Assembly: GCA_022264855.1 (NCBI GenBank)
Contig: JABYQU010000021.1
Location: 310,001 to 374,000 of the forward strand
Source of the DNA: Lenzites betulinus
Taxonomy: Eukaryota > Basidiomycota > Agaricomycetes > Polyporales > Polyporaceae
Length of the DNA: 64,000 nucleotides
Direction: 5' to 3'
Both the position numbers and the translations under genes were made by a program. The notes under the pieces were generated by a model, which was not told the origin of the DNA, made no database searches, and was given only the letters and a program-made list of their open reading frames with translations. Below, in pieces: positions 12,441 through 23,572 of this stretch (its first letter is position 1; each line of letters starts with the position of its first letter).

Positions 12441-13719
12441 CTGTTTTCCTGAGCAGCTGTCAGCTGACGCCCTGCGGGATCGGGACCCACGTCGCGAAAG
12501 TATCGCTGCATGCAAACATGATGTAACACGACACACGGAAGACAGCCGAACATTATCCTATGAGAGCGGATCGGAGGATCGGAGGAGAGCCGCGTCGTAT
12601 GATCGAACCCCACAACGGGGCAGGATCCGCAAGGCGCGAGAGATGGGCGATCTCGGGCACCGGGGCGACGTGCATTGGCGACGACGGAGGGATGCACATC
12701 AGCCTCAGCCTGCACATCTGGATACCGGACGGTGGGGGGTCGTGATAGGCGTGTAGGACGATGTGCGTCTGTTGTCGTGCCGTTCTGTTCTGCGTCTCCA
12801 GAGACGCATTGCCTGCGATGATTCCTGTGCAGCGACGTCAACGCGGAGACGCAGAGACCGGGGCTGTCGAACTGTATTTGATGGCGGGTCAGCGCTGGGC
12901 GCGACGGGGCGAGCAGGGACGACCCTGGATGGGGGATGGGAAAGACAGATGATTGATGGGGGGCGGCGGTTGCGGACGACGCCGAGACCGATGAAATTGC
13001 AAGTCGGAGGCGGATCTCGGGGTGCTCGTCTCCGTCACAGCGGATGCACGGAAGGTCGGAAGCTCTGGACGAGAGGGCCGATAGGCAGAGGCAGCTGAGG
13101 GCCTGAGCGGGATCAGTTCGTGCGTGCGATTGGGGGAGGCCGCGTGCGGCTGGTGCAATGCGGAGGCTGTGAGGAGAACCTGGAGTGCACGGCGCACGGG
13201 CCAGGCTCTCGCATCAGAATCGCGGAGTCGGGGCCTTCTCGAACGAAAGGGGGGCAGCTAAGCCAGCCTCGTGGCTCCCGGACGCTCTCCACTTCCCTAA
13301 CTGGCTTAGACGCCTGCTCCAGCACCGGTGGCGGTTGCTGACTCAGCCGCGGCGTGTGAGCTGCACGGTTCTCCCCGGCCGCTGCGTTACCGACGGGTAA
13401 CGCTGACGTGGGGGCGTGCAATTTTCACCGCTGTGTTCCTGCTCCCCCCGGTGGGCTTTCCAAGGTTTTCCAACGGTTGGATCGGACAGAAAGAGCCGTT
13501 GGTAGCTCGTGGTTATCTGTGGTTATCCGTGGCTACCAGCATGGGTGCGTAGAGGGGGGCCCACGGCGGCTCTGACGTGACAAGGGGAAAGAGTGTTACA
13601 TAGCCAAACAGAACACAACCGGCGGCTGGGAGGATGTCCCGAGGGGAGAGGCGGAGTTCGAAGCTTATCCCAATGGAGGCGGGTGAAAAGAGTGCTGGCG
13701 TCGCACACTGCATATACGA

Positions 13720-16700
13720 ACCTCCCCTTTTCTCTCGCTGCCTCGTTTTCCCTCTCCCTCCCCGTCCCCCGTCGCCGCGCTCCTAGCCGCTATTTCGCCC
13801 GCCATTTTCCCCTCTACCCCCCTCGACTCTCACCATGATCGCTGTACAGAAGCCCCCAACAATGTTCACTCCCCCAGCACTGCGCCCCATGCACTCTCGA
13901 CACCCCTCGGCCCCCGTCGTTGTTCGGCCCTCACACACCCCCGGCGTCCTTAACATCTCCAAGCCTGCTCAGTCTACCCCCCGGCCCCAGCTCATCCAAG
14001 CTCAGCCGCGGGCTCCCCGTTCATCCCCCAAGACCAAGCAGCAGCGGTCCCCCCAGCCAACACCGGCTCAGGCCGCTTCCGTTGAGACGCCCAAGGCCGC
14101 CACGACCTCCCCAGCAAAGGCTGATCAGACGTCGTCTGCTGCCGACAAGTCCACCCGTGGACGCAAGCAGAACAAGCAATCCAAGGACGCCCGCCGTCGG
14201 TTAGTCCACGCCTCCATCCTAGTTGTTTAGCGCCCGTCGACTCACCGTCGAATTTGTTCACGTTGCCTCAGGGGTACTTCTGTTTCCCCTTCCGATGCCG
14301 CCGCGCGGCGACACGCCCACCAACCTTCCCCCCCTCCTAGCAGGATACCCACGCCTCCGCAGGCGTCTTCCGCTACTCGAGCTGAGGTCCCTCGAGCGAA
14401 ACCCGATGTTACGACCTCGATGACCGACCCCTTCACCGATGACCGTGCTCCTATCCAGCCTCCCAAGAACGACAAGACGTTCGCCTCGCCCCCGAAGCTC
14501 GCTTCCCCGTCAGGAAAGCTCGCGCGCCGCCGCCAGGTCAGCGGACAGGTGCTGGACTCGCCCACCCCAAAGTTGCCCTCCCGTCGCAAGGAGAAGCCGG
14601 CTCGTGCTCCCCGCAACGGTGAGAACATAGCGCCTCTGCCAGCAGTTTTCCCGACTGGCACTCGCCCCCCGGCTCGCCGCGCAAGCACCGACATGACGAT
14701 CACGCGGATTACCTCGTTCCCCATCTGCGACGACTCGTCCGAGTTCGGCGACGACAGCGATGTGACCCCGCCGACGACCCCCATCCGTGAGGTTGCCACT
14801 GTCCCCTCGAAGGGAACGTGGCAGCAGGTGTCGTTCCGGTACGAGGACGCCCCGCGGACTGCGCCACTCGCGTCCACTTTTGGATTCCCCTTCGTTGGTC
14901 AGACGCCGTGCTCCACGCCCACCCCAGCACAGCGTCGCCGCAACCACCGCCGCGTTCCTAGCGAGGGTGTTTTTGCCATGTCCACCGATGAGGAGTCGCC
15001 CTCGTCCTCGACGTCCGACCTCTTCGAGACCCTGCAGCCTCGCCGCACCCCCGTGTCCATCCCCCGCCAGCGCTGCATCACGGATCCTTTCGGCGGCAGT
15101 TCCCCCACTGGATTCGAGCGCCACACGTCATCATCTGCCCCCGTTGCTGGGTACTTTGCAGGGTCGGTCTTCCAAAACTCCCCTAGCCCCGACGAACTCC
15201 CCGTCCCATCATTTGCGGCGTAAGTGTATTATAGTACCATAGATTTCGCAGAGTAAAGGTCAGCCGCTGCATTTCGCCGATATACCCGATAAAGCTGACG
15301 CCACCAAGCAGCCCCGATTAATTTGGGTCCTTAGACGCTGCCCACCCGTCGCTGAATCCGATGAACATACGTCACTTTGAAGCCTGCGTCGATCGCCTAA
15401 TGTCACACTACCCGCCACGCTATCCCCCTCCATCCTGCCCCGCTAGCCACGCCGTTTACGGCTCAACCTGGCGGCGAGGTCGCGCTGGTCGTCACATTAT
15501 TTCCTCGATATCATTATTACTTCGACGTCGTCTTCGATTTATCCTCTCATCGGCTATCGCGCAACATCTGGGCTCTGGTTCTTCTGGGCTTTACCTCCGA
15601 CTTCCTACCTCCGGCATCCCCGTCTATCGGCTCCCTCGTTCAGGACACCCTCCCTCATTATCGTCTAGATACCCCCACCCCTCGGGTCAGCCGCCGACGC
15701 TGGCATTCATACCCCACCGTCGGCGGCACGAGGTCTCCGCGTTCGCGACATCGTCGTGGACCAACGGGGGCCGCCCAAATCAACCATTCCGTGTATATTC
15801 TATCCTGTCTTGCCTCGGCCGACTTCCCAACGCAATTGTGTCATTACATCATCAGTGCATGCTTTCGCATCTCCCCCGCATCGCATCTTCACTTTTCCCT
15901 CCTCCGCCACTCTGCTCTACCCGGAAGGCCGCCGATATTCATAGGCGCACCCCCGGGCGTTGTACAACAGGCGCTATAGACGAGCCCACCCGCAAAATCC
16001 TCACACATCAAGAAAACTCGGCTAGGCTATATGGTCGGCTGGAGGGCCGACCCGCGTATTTATCACTCTCCCCCCCTGGGTCGCAACGGTGGGACGATTT
16101 CAGTGGGCTCGCCCAGGGGCTAGTATACTCTTCCCTTTCTGACTGGTCGTTCCCCTTGACGTCTTGGGTTTTGGGACATTCTTATTGGTCGTGTTTATTC
16201 ATTTCCCCCGTATCGTACTGTAGCCTGGCGCCCTTCTCCTTCTCCGGCGTTAGAGATATGTTCGTTTTGTACCCCACACCCTTCCACGGTTTCAACTTCA
16301 CGACTTCTGCACGCCTTTCCACCTTTTCCTTCTTCAATTCTTCCCCCTGCACGATCTCATGCGTCGTTCTCTTTGGCGTGTTGCCGCACAGTGTATCAAT
16401 ATCACGTTCTCGCCACCATCGCCAACCCTCTTCGCATTTCCCCCCTGTGCACTAGTATCTACGTCGGCGGCTGACCGCTGCGGCTCGTCCGTGGTGGCGG
16501 CTGACCGATCTACTATAGTATTTGCTCCTATATTGTCTACCCCCACCCCCTTCTCTTTCCGACCCCCCTCCCCTGTTTCCCCTCTCGATTTTGTGGTACG
16601 AAGTAATCGGGGGTCGGTGTACGTTGTTGGTCTTGCTTGTGAGTGTTCATTTTGTTTATCCGCCTGTCAGCCGCTAATCGGGTCGCAGCTCCGCATGTGT

Positions 16701-17700
16701 ATACTCGCACCGCATACCCTACACCGCACCCCCGATATCCTCGTCACCTCTGGCTCGTCGACCCCCGCCGCTACGCGTGCCCGTTCCTGGCCGCAGCGCC
16801 GCTCCCTGTACATACGTCGGCGAACCCCAGTGCTCCGCTTATCCCGCTGCCTGCCGCGTGGCCCCTTCCCCGTCCCCCGTCCGCCCGCCCGCAGGCACCG
16901 CTACCCACACCCTCCCTCCCCGACGCTCGTTGCAGATCTGTCCATTTGTCTCATATATCATCGACACCATAGAAATGTGAATCCTGTTGAAGTTCTCGGC
17001 CGCCGCGCCCCCGTCGGGCACCCCGTTCCGTCCTCGTTCCTCGCGCGCATCCGTCCGTTCGTCGCTTTGTGCTTAGTCTCTCGTCTCGCCTCGTCTCTTC
17101 TCGTTCTCTGTCAACACCGCGTCTCGTCTCGTCCGTCGTCGTCGTCGCTCGCCTCCGCCTCCGCATCCACTACTCCGCCGTCCGCATCGTGTATCAACTC
17201 GCAACGCAACGCACATCTGTACCATCGCACGCATTGCCATCATCCCCGTCGTCGCCGTCGCCGTCCGCCGCCGCAATGTATCAACAGCGCACCGTCATCG
17301 CCTCACTCGCCTCATCGCTCTGGCCGCCTGCTGCGGCTGTACCACCATCGCATCATCGCAACCCCATATGCTCACATCCTCACCTTATGCCCCATCCCCC
17401 TCCCCTTGACTCCTCTCGACTCTCGACATGCACACACGGTCACATATGCGGCACGCGAGCGTTTCCGCGACGGTCGGCGTTCGCGTTGGTTGGTTGGTTA
17501 GATGGCGAAGACGGAGGAAGGGTCGATCGGTGAAGCTGAGCAGTCTCTTGTGGTATGTGTTTGGTATGGTATGTGACTGGTATGTTGTGGTGGTGTGCGC
17601 GCGTGTCGTCGTGCCTCGTCGTCGTCGTCCCCGTCCCCCCCCCTCCCCTTATGACGCATTGCAATCTCAATCTGCTGTATGGTCCTCTTTCTTGCGAACT
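13720..17700 (+). other. Strand-asymmetric pyrimidine-rich tract
   Basis: For about 4 kb the plus strand is strongly enriched in C and T, with many CCCC, TCTC and TCGTC runs. The tract begins in the leader of the 13835 gene, covers its coding exons and continues over 2.4 kb beyond its stop. It is densest at 16550-17300. Beyond 17540 the strand becomes G/T-rich. Long open frames here (15361-16455 and 16359-17501) are expected by chance, because stop codons need A or G. The asymmetry suggests one long plus-strand transcription unit or an unusually long untranslated region. Confidence 0.6.
13835..15223 (+). CDS. Low-complexity protein with C-terminal Edc1/PNRC-like decapping motif
   Basis: Two exons, 13835-14199 and 14272-15223, give 438 residues rich in Pro, Ser, Thr and basic residues, with no folded domain apparent. 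The first third is Pro/Gln/Lys-rich, and the middle holds patches such as PPARRAST and acidic DDSSEFGDDSD. The extreme C-terminus reads YFAGSVFQNSPSP, then DELPVPSFAA. This matches the layout of the short Dcp1-binding and Dcp2-activating motif of fungal Edc1/Edc2 and animal PNRC proteins: an aromatic-Ala-Gly segment followed by LPxPxF. I infer a cytoplasmic mRNA-decapping cofactor. The rest of the protein gives no independent support. The stop codon sits inside a GTAAGT string, but no acceptor at a normal distance would extend the frame usefully. Confidence 0.72.
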
Positions 17701-18808
17701 CGAACCCGAACTCTACGTACGAATAGTGGTTGCGTTGTGTTCCCCCCCCCCCCCCCCCTTCCCCCTGGCGATGTTGGCGCGCACGACGGAGTGTGATGAT
17801 GATCGTGCGCGGCGAGTCGGGGGGAAAGGAAGTACGTAGCGTTGCCGTAGCTAGGCTCTCTGTACTTATGATCGCGCTGAATATGAATGCTAGGATGTTG
17901 TTATTGTTTGATTTGGGCGTGGTGTGCGAGGGTGGTCGTTCGTCGTAGTGCGAGTGAGTGGGTGAGATGGGGCTACATGCATGCAAAGTTTGGAGCTCGT
18001 CCTGCAGCCTGGTGATGATACGGGCCCATCGAAGTCGTTTACCCCGAGGTACAGGTGTCGCTTGAACACACACACAACCCTCTTAACCACCAGCTCCCTA
18101 ACCACTGACCACTAGCCACTACTAACCACAATGTAGGTCCCTATGGACAACCAGTGGACCAACAGCGCAAACGGGACCCCGGGCCCCAGGGACCCACAGC
18201 CGGCGTTCACTGCACCCGGCCGAGGCCTCGTGGCGCTCGCTTAGCGGTGACGTTGGGCGTCTATCACCGTCTCCTCCGCCATTGTGCTCATTGTGCGTTG
18301 ACAATGACATACGGCCAATTGAAGAAACATAAACATAAACATTTGGTCGTGTTGTGGGACTGGGTGGGACTGGGAGCGGTCCTGGGGGGCATTCTGGGCC
18401 AGTGTGGATTGTGTCAGGCCAGACGTGGTTGGATTACTGGAAGCCCGGGGCGGGTTTGGTTGTCCTCCTCCGACTCGATGGCAATATTTGAGGAGTCGAG
18501 CTCGAGATGTTCAAGGTAATGTCGGCCTAGACTGCAGTATTGACAGCGTCGATGTACTGACACTGGTTCAACATTCACATTAGGCAGACGTATCCTATTG
18601 GATCCGAAGGCCGTTGAGGAGCAAGCCACGCTCGTCCCGGGGCATAGAACCTTATTTAGACTCCAGTATCTCTCTCGTCCCACCGAGCGGTATCCTGTCG
18701 GCGCCGCGGTACGTGCATGGCGTCGTTTCCGAATTGTAGCTCATAGTAAAGCACTGTTCCGCAGCCTGATCCCAGCCTGACGCGGGGTGGCTCGTCTGAA
18801 TCGACACG
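15224..18808. other. 3.6-kb non-coding interval downstream of the Edc1-like gene
   Basis: No gene with recognisable domains is present. The first 2.4 kb belongs to the pyrimidine-rich tract. A 17-base C homopolymer lies at 17742-17758, preceded by G/T-rich sequence at 17540-17620. A short ACATAA-type microsatellite lies at about 18327-18345. The final part, about 18480-18800, contains possible donor and acceptor sites and may be the untranslated leader of the F-box gene at 18809. Confidence 0.5.
17742..17758. repeat. Poly-C homopolymer of 17
   Basis: An uninterrupted run of 17 C bases on the plus strand lies just downstream of the pyrimidine-rich tract. It is by far the longest homopolymer I see in the window. 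Its length should be treated as uncertain, because sequencing and assembly often miscount such runs. Confidence 0.9.
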
Positions 18809-20273
18809 ATGTCCCTCTTCGACCTGCCCGTCGAGATCGTCGAGCGCATCATCCTATCCTTGGCCGACGACCGACGCTCGCTCGCGAACTGTTCCGCAAC
18901 ATGTCACAGCCTGATCACGCTCTGCCGGCCCTCTCTCTGGAGCACGATCGTCCTCTCTTACATAGATAGCCCGGCGCAGGGCCCCCTGATATCCTTTGGC
19001 ATACTCGACATCAACCCACAGATCGCGCCTTACGTCCGCTCGCTCACCTTGAAGATGGTCTCCCTCAGGCACATCTCACTACGGCGGCTCACGGAGGGAG
19101 GGGGGATCGCAGATGTGGTACGAAAGGCGTGCCCCAGAACCCCGAATCTCCGCTCTCTCAGGCTCCAAGGACTGTGCGTGGGCAGCTTGCTCGACGTGGT
19201 CGCTCTCGCCGCAGACATCCCCGCCCTCGAAACGCTCGTGCTCGATCAGGTATTGATGTCGGGCGTGTGGCTGCACGACGAACTGCCGGCCGGCGACAGC
19301 GACCCGGCCCTCGCCGCCATTTCCGTCCGGAACCGATGGAATCTCAAGAGTCTGCAGATCAGCAACGCTGCCGCTGAGATACCAGCCCGCTGCTACGCCT
19401 CACTCGCGCGCTGCCTCGCGCAGTTTGCGGACTACATATCGCTCGAGTCGCTCGACGTGAGATCGCGACATGCGCAGGCGTTCTTCCTTCCGCTACTGCG
19501 CGAGCCCGGTGCAGCGGTCGCGCCCGTCGGAGCCGCTCTCCGCCACCTGCGCACCTCTATCCGGGACATGGCCGTCTCTGGCGCTGTAGACCCGACGGGA
19601 CGTGAGTGCCTCTCCGTTTCCGCCGGTTCTCTCCCCCGTCGTACCGACGCTGGCAGTGATGCTACGCATGCTGACATTCGACCCGACAGGCGACGACATC
19701 ATACAGCTGTTCGACGCGCTGCTGTGCTGCCGCGAGCTGCGCTCCCTCTCCCTCTGCTACTCCGCCAGCGGCGTCCAAAAAGGGCCGACCCCCACAGGCG
19801 GCCGGGGGCCCCCGCCCGTCTTCCCCTTCTTCCTCGATGCCCTCGCCGAAACCCTCGGCTACAGAGGCCCCGCCCCGACGGCACCCCCCTCCGGCCCGGA
19901 GCCCGTGCCCTTCCCGCACTTCCAACACCTCACCGTCGAATTCACCACCCGCGTGGACTGCGTCCTGAGCTGCTCAGACGCGTTCGCGCGCCTCGCGTCC
20001 GTGCTCACCGGCGCGGAGCACCAGAACGCCAGCCTGCGTGAAGCGGACGCCCCAGACTGCGGCCGCGCGCGGCGGTACCCCGCGTTCTCCGCGCTGACGG
20101 TGCGTGCGTGCCCGAACATGCAGTGGCCGCGGTTCGTACAAGGCGTCGAGAACGACGCGGAGCACGAGCAGACGACGGACGGGCGGGAGCTGCTGCGGCC
20201 GATGTTGGCGCGTTTTCAAGCGGAGGCAGGCATGCGGGTGGACGTCGAGCTGTTGTCGGATAAGTCAAAGTAG
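18809..20273 (+). CDS. F-box / leucine-rich-repeat-like protein
   Basis: Two exons, 18809-19601 and 19657-20273, are joined by a 55-nt GT-AG intron and give 469 residues. The N-terminus DLPVEIVERIILSLADD, followed by LANCSATCHSL, is an F-box (about residues 4-45) of the type that binds Skp1 in SCF ubiquitin ligases. The rest has leucine-rich segments (LRSLRLQGL, LETLVLDQV, LKSLQIS, LESLDVRS) consistent with a degenerate solenoid for substrate recognition. Large families of such variable F-box proteins occur in Agaricomycetes, so the target is unknown. The intron is supported by the frame change and exact phase. Confidence 0.8.
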
Positions 20274-20671
20274 GTCGTTCCAGTCCTGCTCATGATATTC
20301 AGATGCTAAACGCGGGGGCTTACTATGACCCTCAACGTTTGTACTGCTACGTCCGCAAATGCGTAGTAAGGCAAGCAAGATCCAGGGAGGGTACAATAGG
20401 GTCAAGTGGTTATGCCCCAAGCGTAGGTTTTGAAGCCGTGCCGATCTGGAGGGCACAGGTGAAGAAGGAACATAAAAATGCTGAGGAGCCTACGGACGAT
20501 TACATGTACACGTACAGCGCAGCCCTGCGGCCGCGACGAACGATAACCTACCTACCTATGCAATAAATCCCATCCCATCCCATCCGTCCACGCGCCCGCG
20601 GCCGGGTGCGCACCAAATTTTCACAGCTTCCCTCGCTCCGGCTCATACTCAACGTCACCGTCAGACGCAGA
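20274..20671. other. Convergent 3' intergenic region
   Basis: Region between the convergent 3' ends of the F-box gene and SPC2. It holds a short CATCC-type microsatellite at about 20566-20590 and polyadenylation-like AATAAA at 20562-20567. I see no gene. Confidence 0.6.
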
Positions 20672-21852
20672 TCATTGCGCCTTCCCGTCCATCACCCGGC
20701 CGACGACCGTGCCGACCCACCGCTCGAAGCGCTCCTGGTCCATGACGCCCTTGACGTCGAAGAACTCGGTGAATGGACGCTCTTCCTGCGTGCGGCCCTT
20801 GCCGAGGAGCGTCTTCCCGCCCGCCGCGGAACGCACGTAGGCGAGCCCGAGTGCGTACGCGGGCGGTGCGGTGGGTTTGGAGGGCGTCGCGCGTGCGGTG
20901 ATCGTTATCCGCTCGGTGACGATCTGGGTTTGCGGGGGAGGGACAGGTGAGCACTGAGCAGGACGAGCGATGCGGGGAACGGTGGACACTCACGCGCTTG
21001 TCAAACGTCTTCCGCTTCCCGACGAACACGATGTCGCCTTCGACGAAGTACGCGTATAGCGTTTGCACTACCGTCAGCACGATGTATCTGCGGCCCGTGT
21101 CTGCGTCAAAATCGCGCCCTTTGCCGATGGCATGAACGATAGACGACGTACACAATGACACCGACCCACACTGCTGGCTTGCTCTGCTCAAACGGCACGC
21201 GCCAGCCGTAGAGGCCGGTTGCGCCAGCAACGAGTACCGAAAGCCAGCCGAGCGCGAGGCGCACGTCTGTATGTGTGTGTATTTGCTTGAAAAGGTCCGG
21301 TCGCGAGAGGAACTGGATAAAAAGGGTAAGTCAACATTTGCTACAACTAGCACGCACGAGGCGAGCAGTATGAGGAGCAATCAGGCACAGGTGGTGCAAG
21401 TCAACGTCTATGGCGCGGCTGTTCCACTGGGCGAGATAAGGTCTGGCGCGCTCAACACTGCGCAGCTTAAGCGGTGCGGGACGTAACGTCACACGGCGCG
21501 AAGAACGGAGGACAAGCGGTCGCACGAGCGACCTCATCCCGACTTCTTCGCACACGACGTCGTCTGCCAGCCCTGCGGGCGCGACAACAACGTACACCAA
21601 CAGGGAGAGATAGATAGATAGAAAACTTACGCGTTTAAGAGCGTCATCACAAGCGTGCTTCATATCTGCCGCACTCGCGTTGTTCACTTTGACCTCGTCG
21701 CGACCCTCGCCGGGGACAGGTGCCAGGAGCGCGTCGACGTCGACGACAGCGCTCGCGTCCTTTGGTGGTGGTACGGGGGGCACTTCGTCATCGTGCGCAG
21801 GTGTCGGTGCTGGTGAGGGGGAAGATGCTGCTTTGCGTGTACGCGGGGCCAT
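20672..21852 (-). CDS. SPC2: Signal peptidase complex subunit 2
   Basis: Non-catalytic ER-membrane subunit that links signal peptidase to the Sec61 translocon. Four exons, 21631-21852, 21152-21312, 20994-21087 and 20672-20923, join in phase to 242 residues. After a Pro/Ala-rich N-terminus, the family signature ALKR|FLSRPDLF crosses intron 1 and continues HTDVRLALGW. A hydrophobic hairpin follows (LSVLVAGATGLYGW, then PAVWVGVIVYIVLTVVQTLYAYF). The C-terminal half carries the charged cytosolic domain (VGKRKTFDKR, TEFFDVKGVMDQ). Length is normal for fungal Spc2. Intron 1 is 318 nt, about six times the local norm. The start is the only ATG that precedes the conserved region in frame. Confidence 0.93.
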
Positions 21853-22315
21853 GGTGCGCAAAAGGTGGGGGTTCGGGGTAGGTATATGCGTGGAAATAAA
21901 TGTGCGAGCAAGTCCAAAGGGTACGCGTCGTGGAGCCTGGTCGTCAACTGGTGCGTCGTGGAGGTATCGGGCGGGTGTTGAGCACACAGGGTATCACGGC
22001 GAGCGTAGAGGGGGCGAGCAGAGGGGGAGAGGAGAACGGGAAAGGGCGAGAGGGCGACAGAGCAGACACGGACACGGGCCACGTCCCGATCCGGACACAC
22101 GCGCCCGCTCCAACGTGGCATTGTTCCTCGGTTCGGCTTTATCAGCTCGGCTCATTGTCCAGTCAGATCGGCTACGCTCAGAGATGAACTGACTGCAGAC
22201 ACGCTGTCAGCGACGCTGACAAGCGCGCACTGAGGGAAAGCCGGGCCGTGGCCCCATGCATTAATGGGCGCAACAATCGTCCCACTCTCGCCGTCGGCTA
22301 TTCAGTCGCGCTCGC

Positions 22316-22322
22316 TATAAAG
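22316..22322 (+). promoter_or_regulatory. TATA box of ERG2
   Basis: A TATAAA-type element lies about 50 bp upstream of the ERG2 ATG at 22371, with GC-rich flanks. Spacing fits a transcription start near 22345 and a very short leader. The 21853-22315 interval upstream contains no other gene and should hold the shared SPC2/ERG2 promoter. Confidence 0.6.
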
Positions 22323-22370
22323 CGTGCCTAGCTCGTCGGTCCCCGCATCCCCAAACACGGCGTGCACGAC

Positions 22371-23195
22371 ATGGCAGCAGGGAAAAAGTCGTCTACAAAG
22401 GCCGAGGCCACTAAGCCCGGCAGCTGCCTCGTCAAGTGGGTGTACCGCGCCGTCATCGCGTTCGTGGTCTACCTCGCCTGCGGCGTCCTAGATCGTATCA
22501 AGGTACGTCTGCGCGCCCTCATCTACGAACATAACGCCCATCTGTCACAACAGGACCGGTGGTATGTCTTCACGCCCGAGACTCTGCACGAGCTCGCCCA
22601 GGCGGCCGTGCGCGCCCACCCGGACGACATAGAGTCCATCATCCCCTACATCGTGTCCAACCTCACCTCGCACTACTCCCCGCGCGTCATCGCCATCAAC
22701 ACGGACTCGTCCGAGTGGGTGCTCAACAATGCGGGCGGCGCGATGGGCGCGATGTATGTCATCCACGCCAGCATCACCGAGTACCTCATCATCTTCGGCA
22801 CGCCCCTCGGCACGGAGGGCCACACCGGCGTGCACACCGCGGACGACTACTTCAACATCCTCGTCGGCGAGCAGTGGGCCTTCGACCCGCCCTCCTTGAA
22901 GATGGAGGTATACCGCCCCGGGGACGTGCACCACCTTCCCCGCGGACACGTCAAGCAGTACAAGATGCACGAGGGCTGCTTCGCGCTCGAATACGCCAGA
23001 GGTGTGTGCCCTGCTAAAATGCACTTGACTTTATTGCTCACTTCAGTGTATGTCACTCTAGGCTGGATCCCGCTCATGCTGCCCTTTGGCCTCGCGGACG
23101 TCTTCTCGTCCACGCTCGACTACTGGTCCTTCTACCACACCGTCCGCATCACTGGGCGCGAGTACATTCGCAACCTCCTGCTTGGCAAGATCTGA
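22371..23195 (+). CDS. ERG2: C-8 sterol isomerase (ergosterol synthesis)
   Basis: ER enzyme that shifts the sterol double bond from C8 to C7, converting fecosterol to episterol. Three exons, 22371-22502, 22554-23001 and 23062-23195, give 237 residues. Both introns are multiples of three, so the frame also reads through them, but the donor, acceptor and family alignment show they are removed. One N-terminal membrane segment lies at about residues 22-42. Conserved blocks include NNAGGAMGAMYVIHASITEY, EGHTGVHTADDYFN, VHHLPRGHVKQYKM and the C-terminus ITGREYIRNLLLGKI. These match the ERG2/sigma-1 receptor family. A GTG codon nine bases upstream could extend the frame, but the ATG at 22371 is preferred. 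Confidence 0.95.
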   Translation: MAAGKKSSTKAEATKPGSCLVKWVYRAVIAFVVYLACGVLDRIKVRLRALIYEHNAHLSQQDRWYVFTPETLHELAQAAVRAHPDDIESIIPYIVSNLTSHYSPRVIAINTDSSEWVLNNAGGAMGAMYVIHASITEYLIIFGTPLGTEGHTGVHTADDYFNILVGEQWAFDPPSLKMEVYRPGDVHHLPRGHVKQYKMHEGCFALEYARGVCPAKMHLTLLLTSVYVTLGWIPLMLPFGLADVFSSTLDYWSFYHTVRITGREYIRNLLLGKI

Positions 23196-23572
23196 TCCGC
23201 CCTGTGGTCTTGGAAAAGTACTACGCCATTGTATATTACGCGTCTAATCGCTGCCTGCTTTCTTGGGTCAACAGTGCTGTTTTCGTTGTCCAATCCGCGG
23301 ATCCTGAGGAACGCTGACAAGTCCCCGGACTGGGATGGCTGTACGAGCGTGGTTGGCCACGCGCTTCCAAGCCGAGTGTCAAACGTTGAGTGAGTTGGTA
23401 GGAGCAGTACTACGGGACATGGTGATGCAAGAATGCAGTAAAGAATATAGTACATTGCTATGCTCCAGGACAAATATCATATGACGACCAGCGTTGAGGT
23501 AACTAAAACGCTTGTACATACGCCGATGGTTGTACATTGGGAGGCTGACATCTCGTCTTAGTGACACCCGTC
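23196..23572. other. Convergent intergenic region
   Basis: This is 377 bp between the 3' ends of ERG2 and the first DUF6535 gene. I see no reading frame or RNA gene of note. Confidence 0.6.

Larger units (their letters stand above)
8027..13834. other. 5.8-kb gene-poor region with decayed repeats
   Basis: I find no intact gene in 5.8 kb, which is exceptional for this compact window. Open frames are short and show no recognisable domains. Two sets of old duplications are visible and listed separately: a pair at about 9270-9480 and 9920-10130, and four imperfect direct repeats at 11480-12440. No transposase, reverse transcriptase, terminal inverted repeat or long terminal repeat was seen. The last 100 bp before 13835 is strongly C+T-rich and looks like the leader of the next gene. 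Confidence 0.6.

Noticed and set aside
8027..12500. Transposable element in the gene desert
   Set aside because: No transposase, reverse transcriptase, terminal repeats or target-site duplications were found; only short decayed repeats are visible.
15214..15252. Possible intron overlapping the stop codon of the Edc1-like gene (GTAAGT)
   Set aside because: The nearest acceptor gives a 32-nt intron, shorter than any other here, and the extension would have no family support.
15361..17501. Two long plus-strand frames (364 and 380 codons)
   Set aside because: They lie in the pyrimidine-rich tract where stop codons are rare by composition. Their translations are low-complexity Ser/Pro/Arg with no domain, and they overlap in different frames.
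22362..22370. GTG start extending ERG2 by three codons
   Set aside because: A normal ATG follows at 22371; GTG starts are not expected in fungal nuclear genes.
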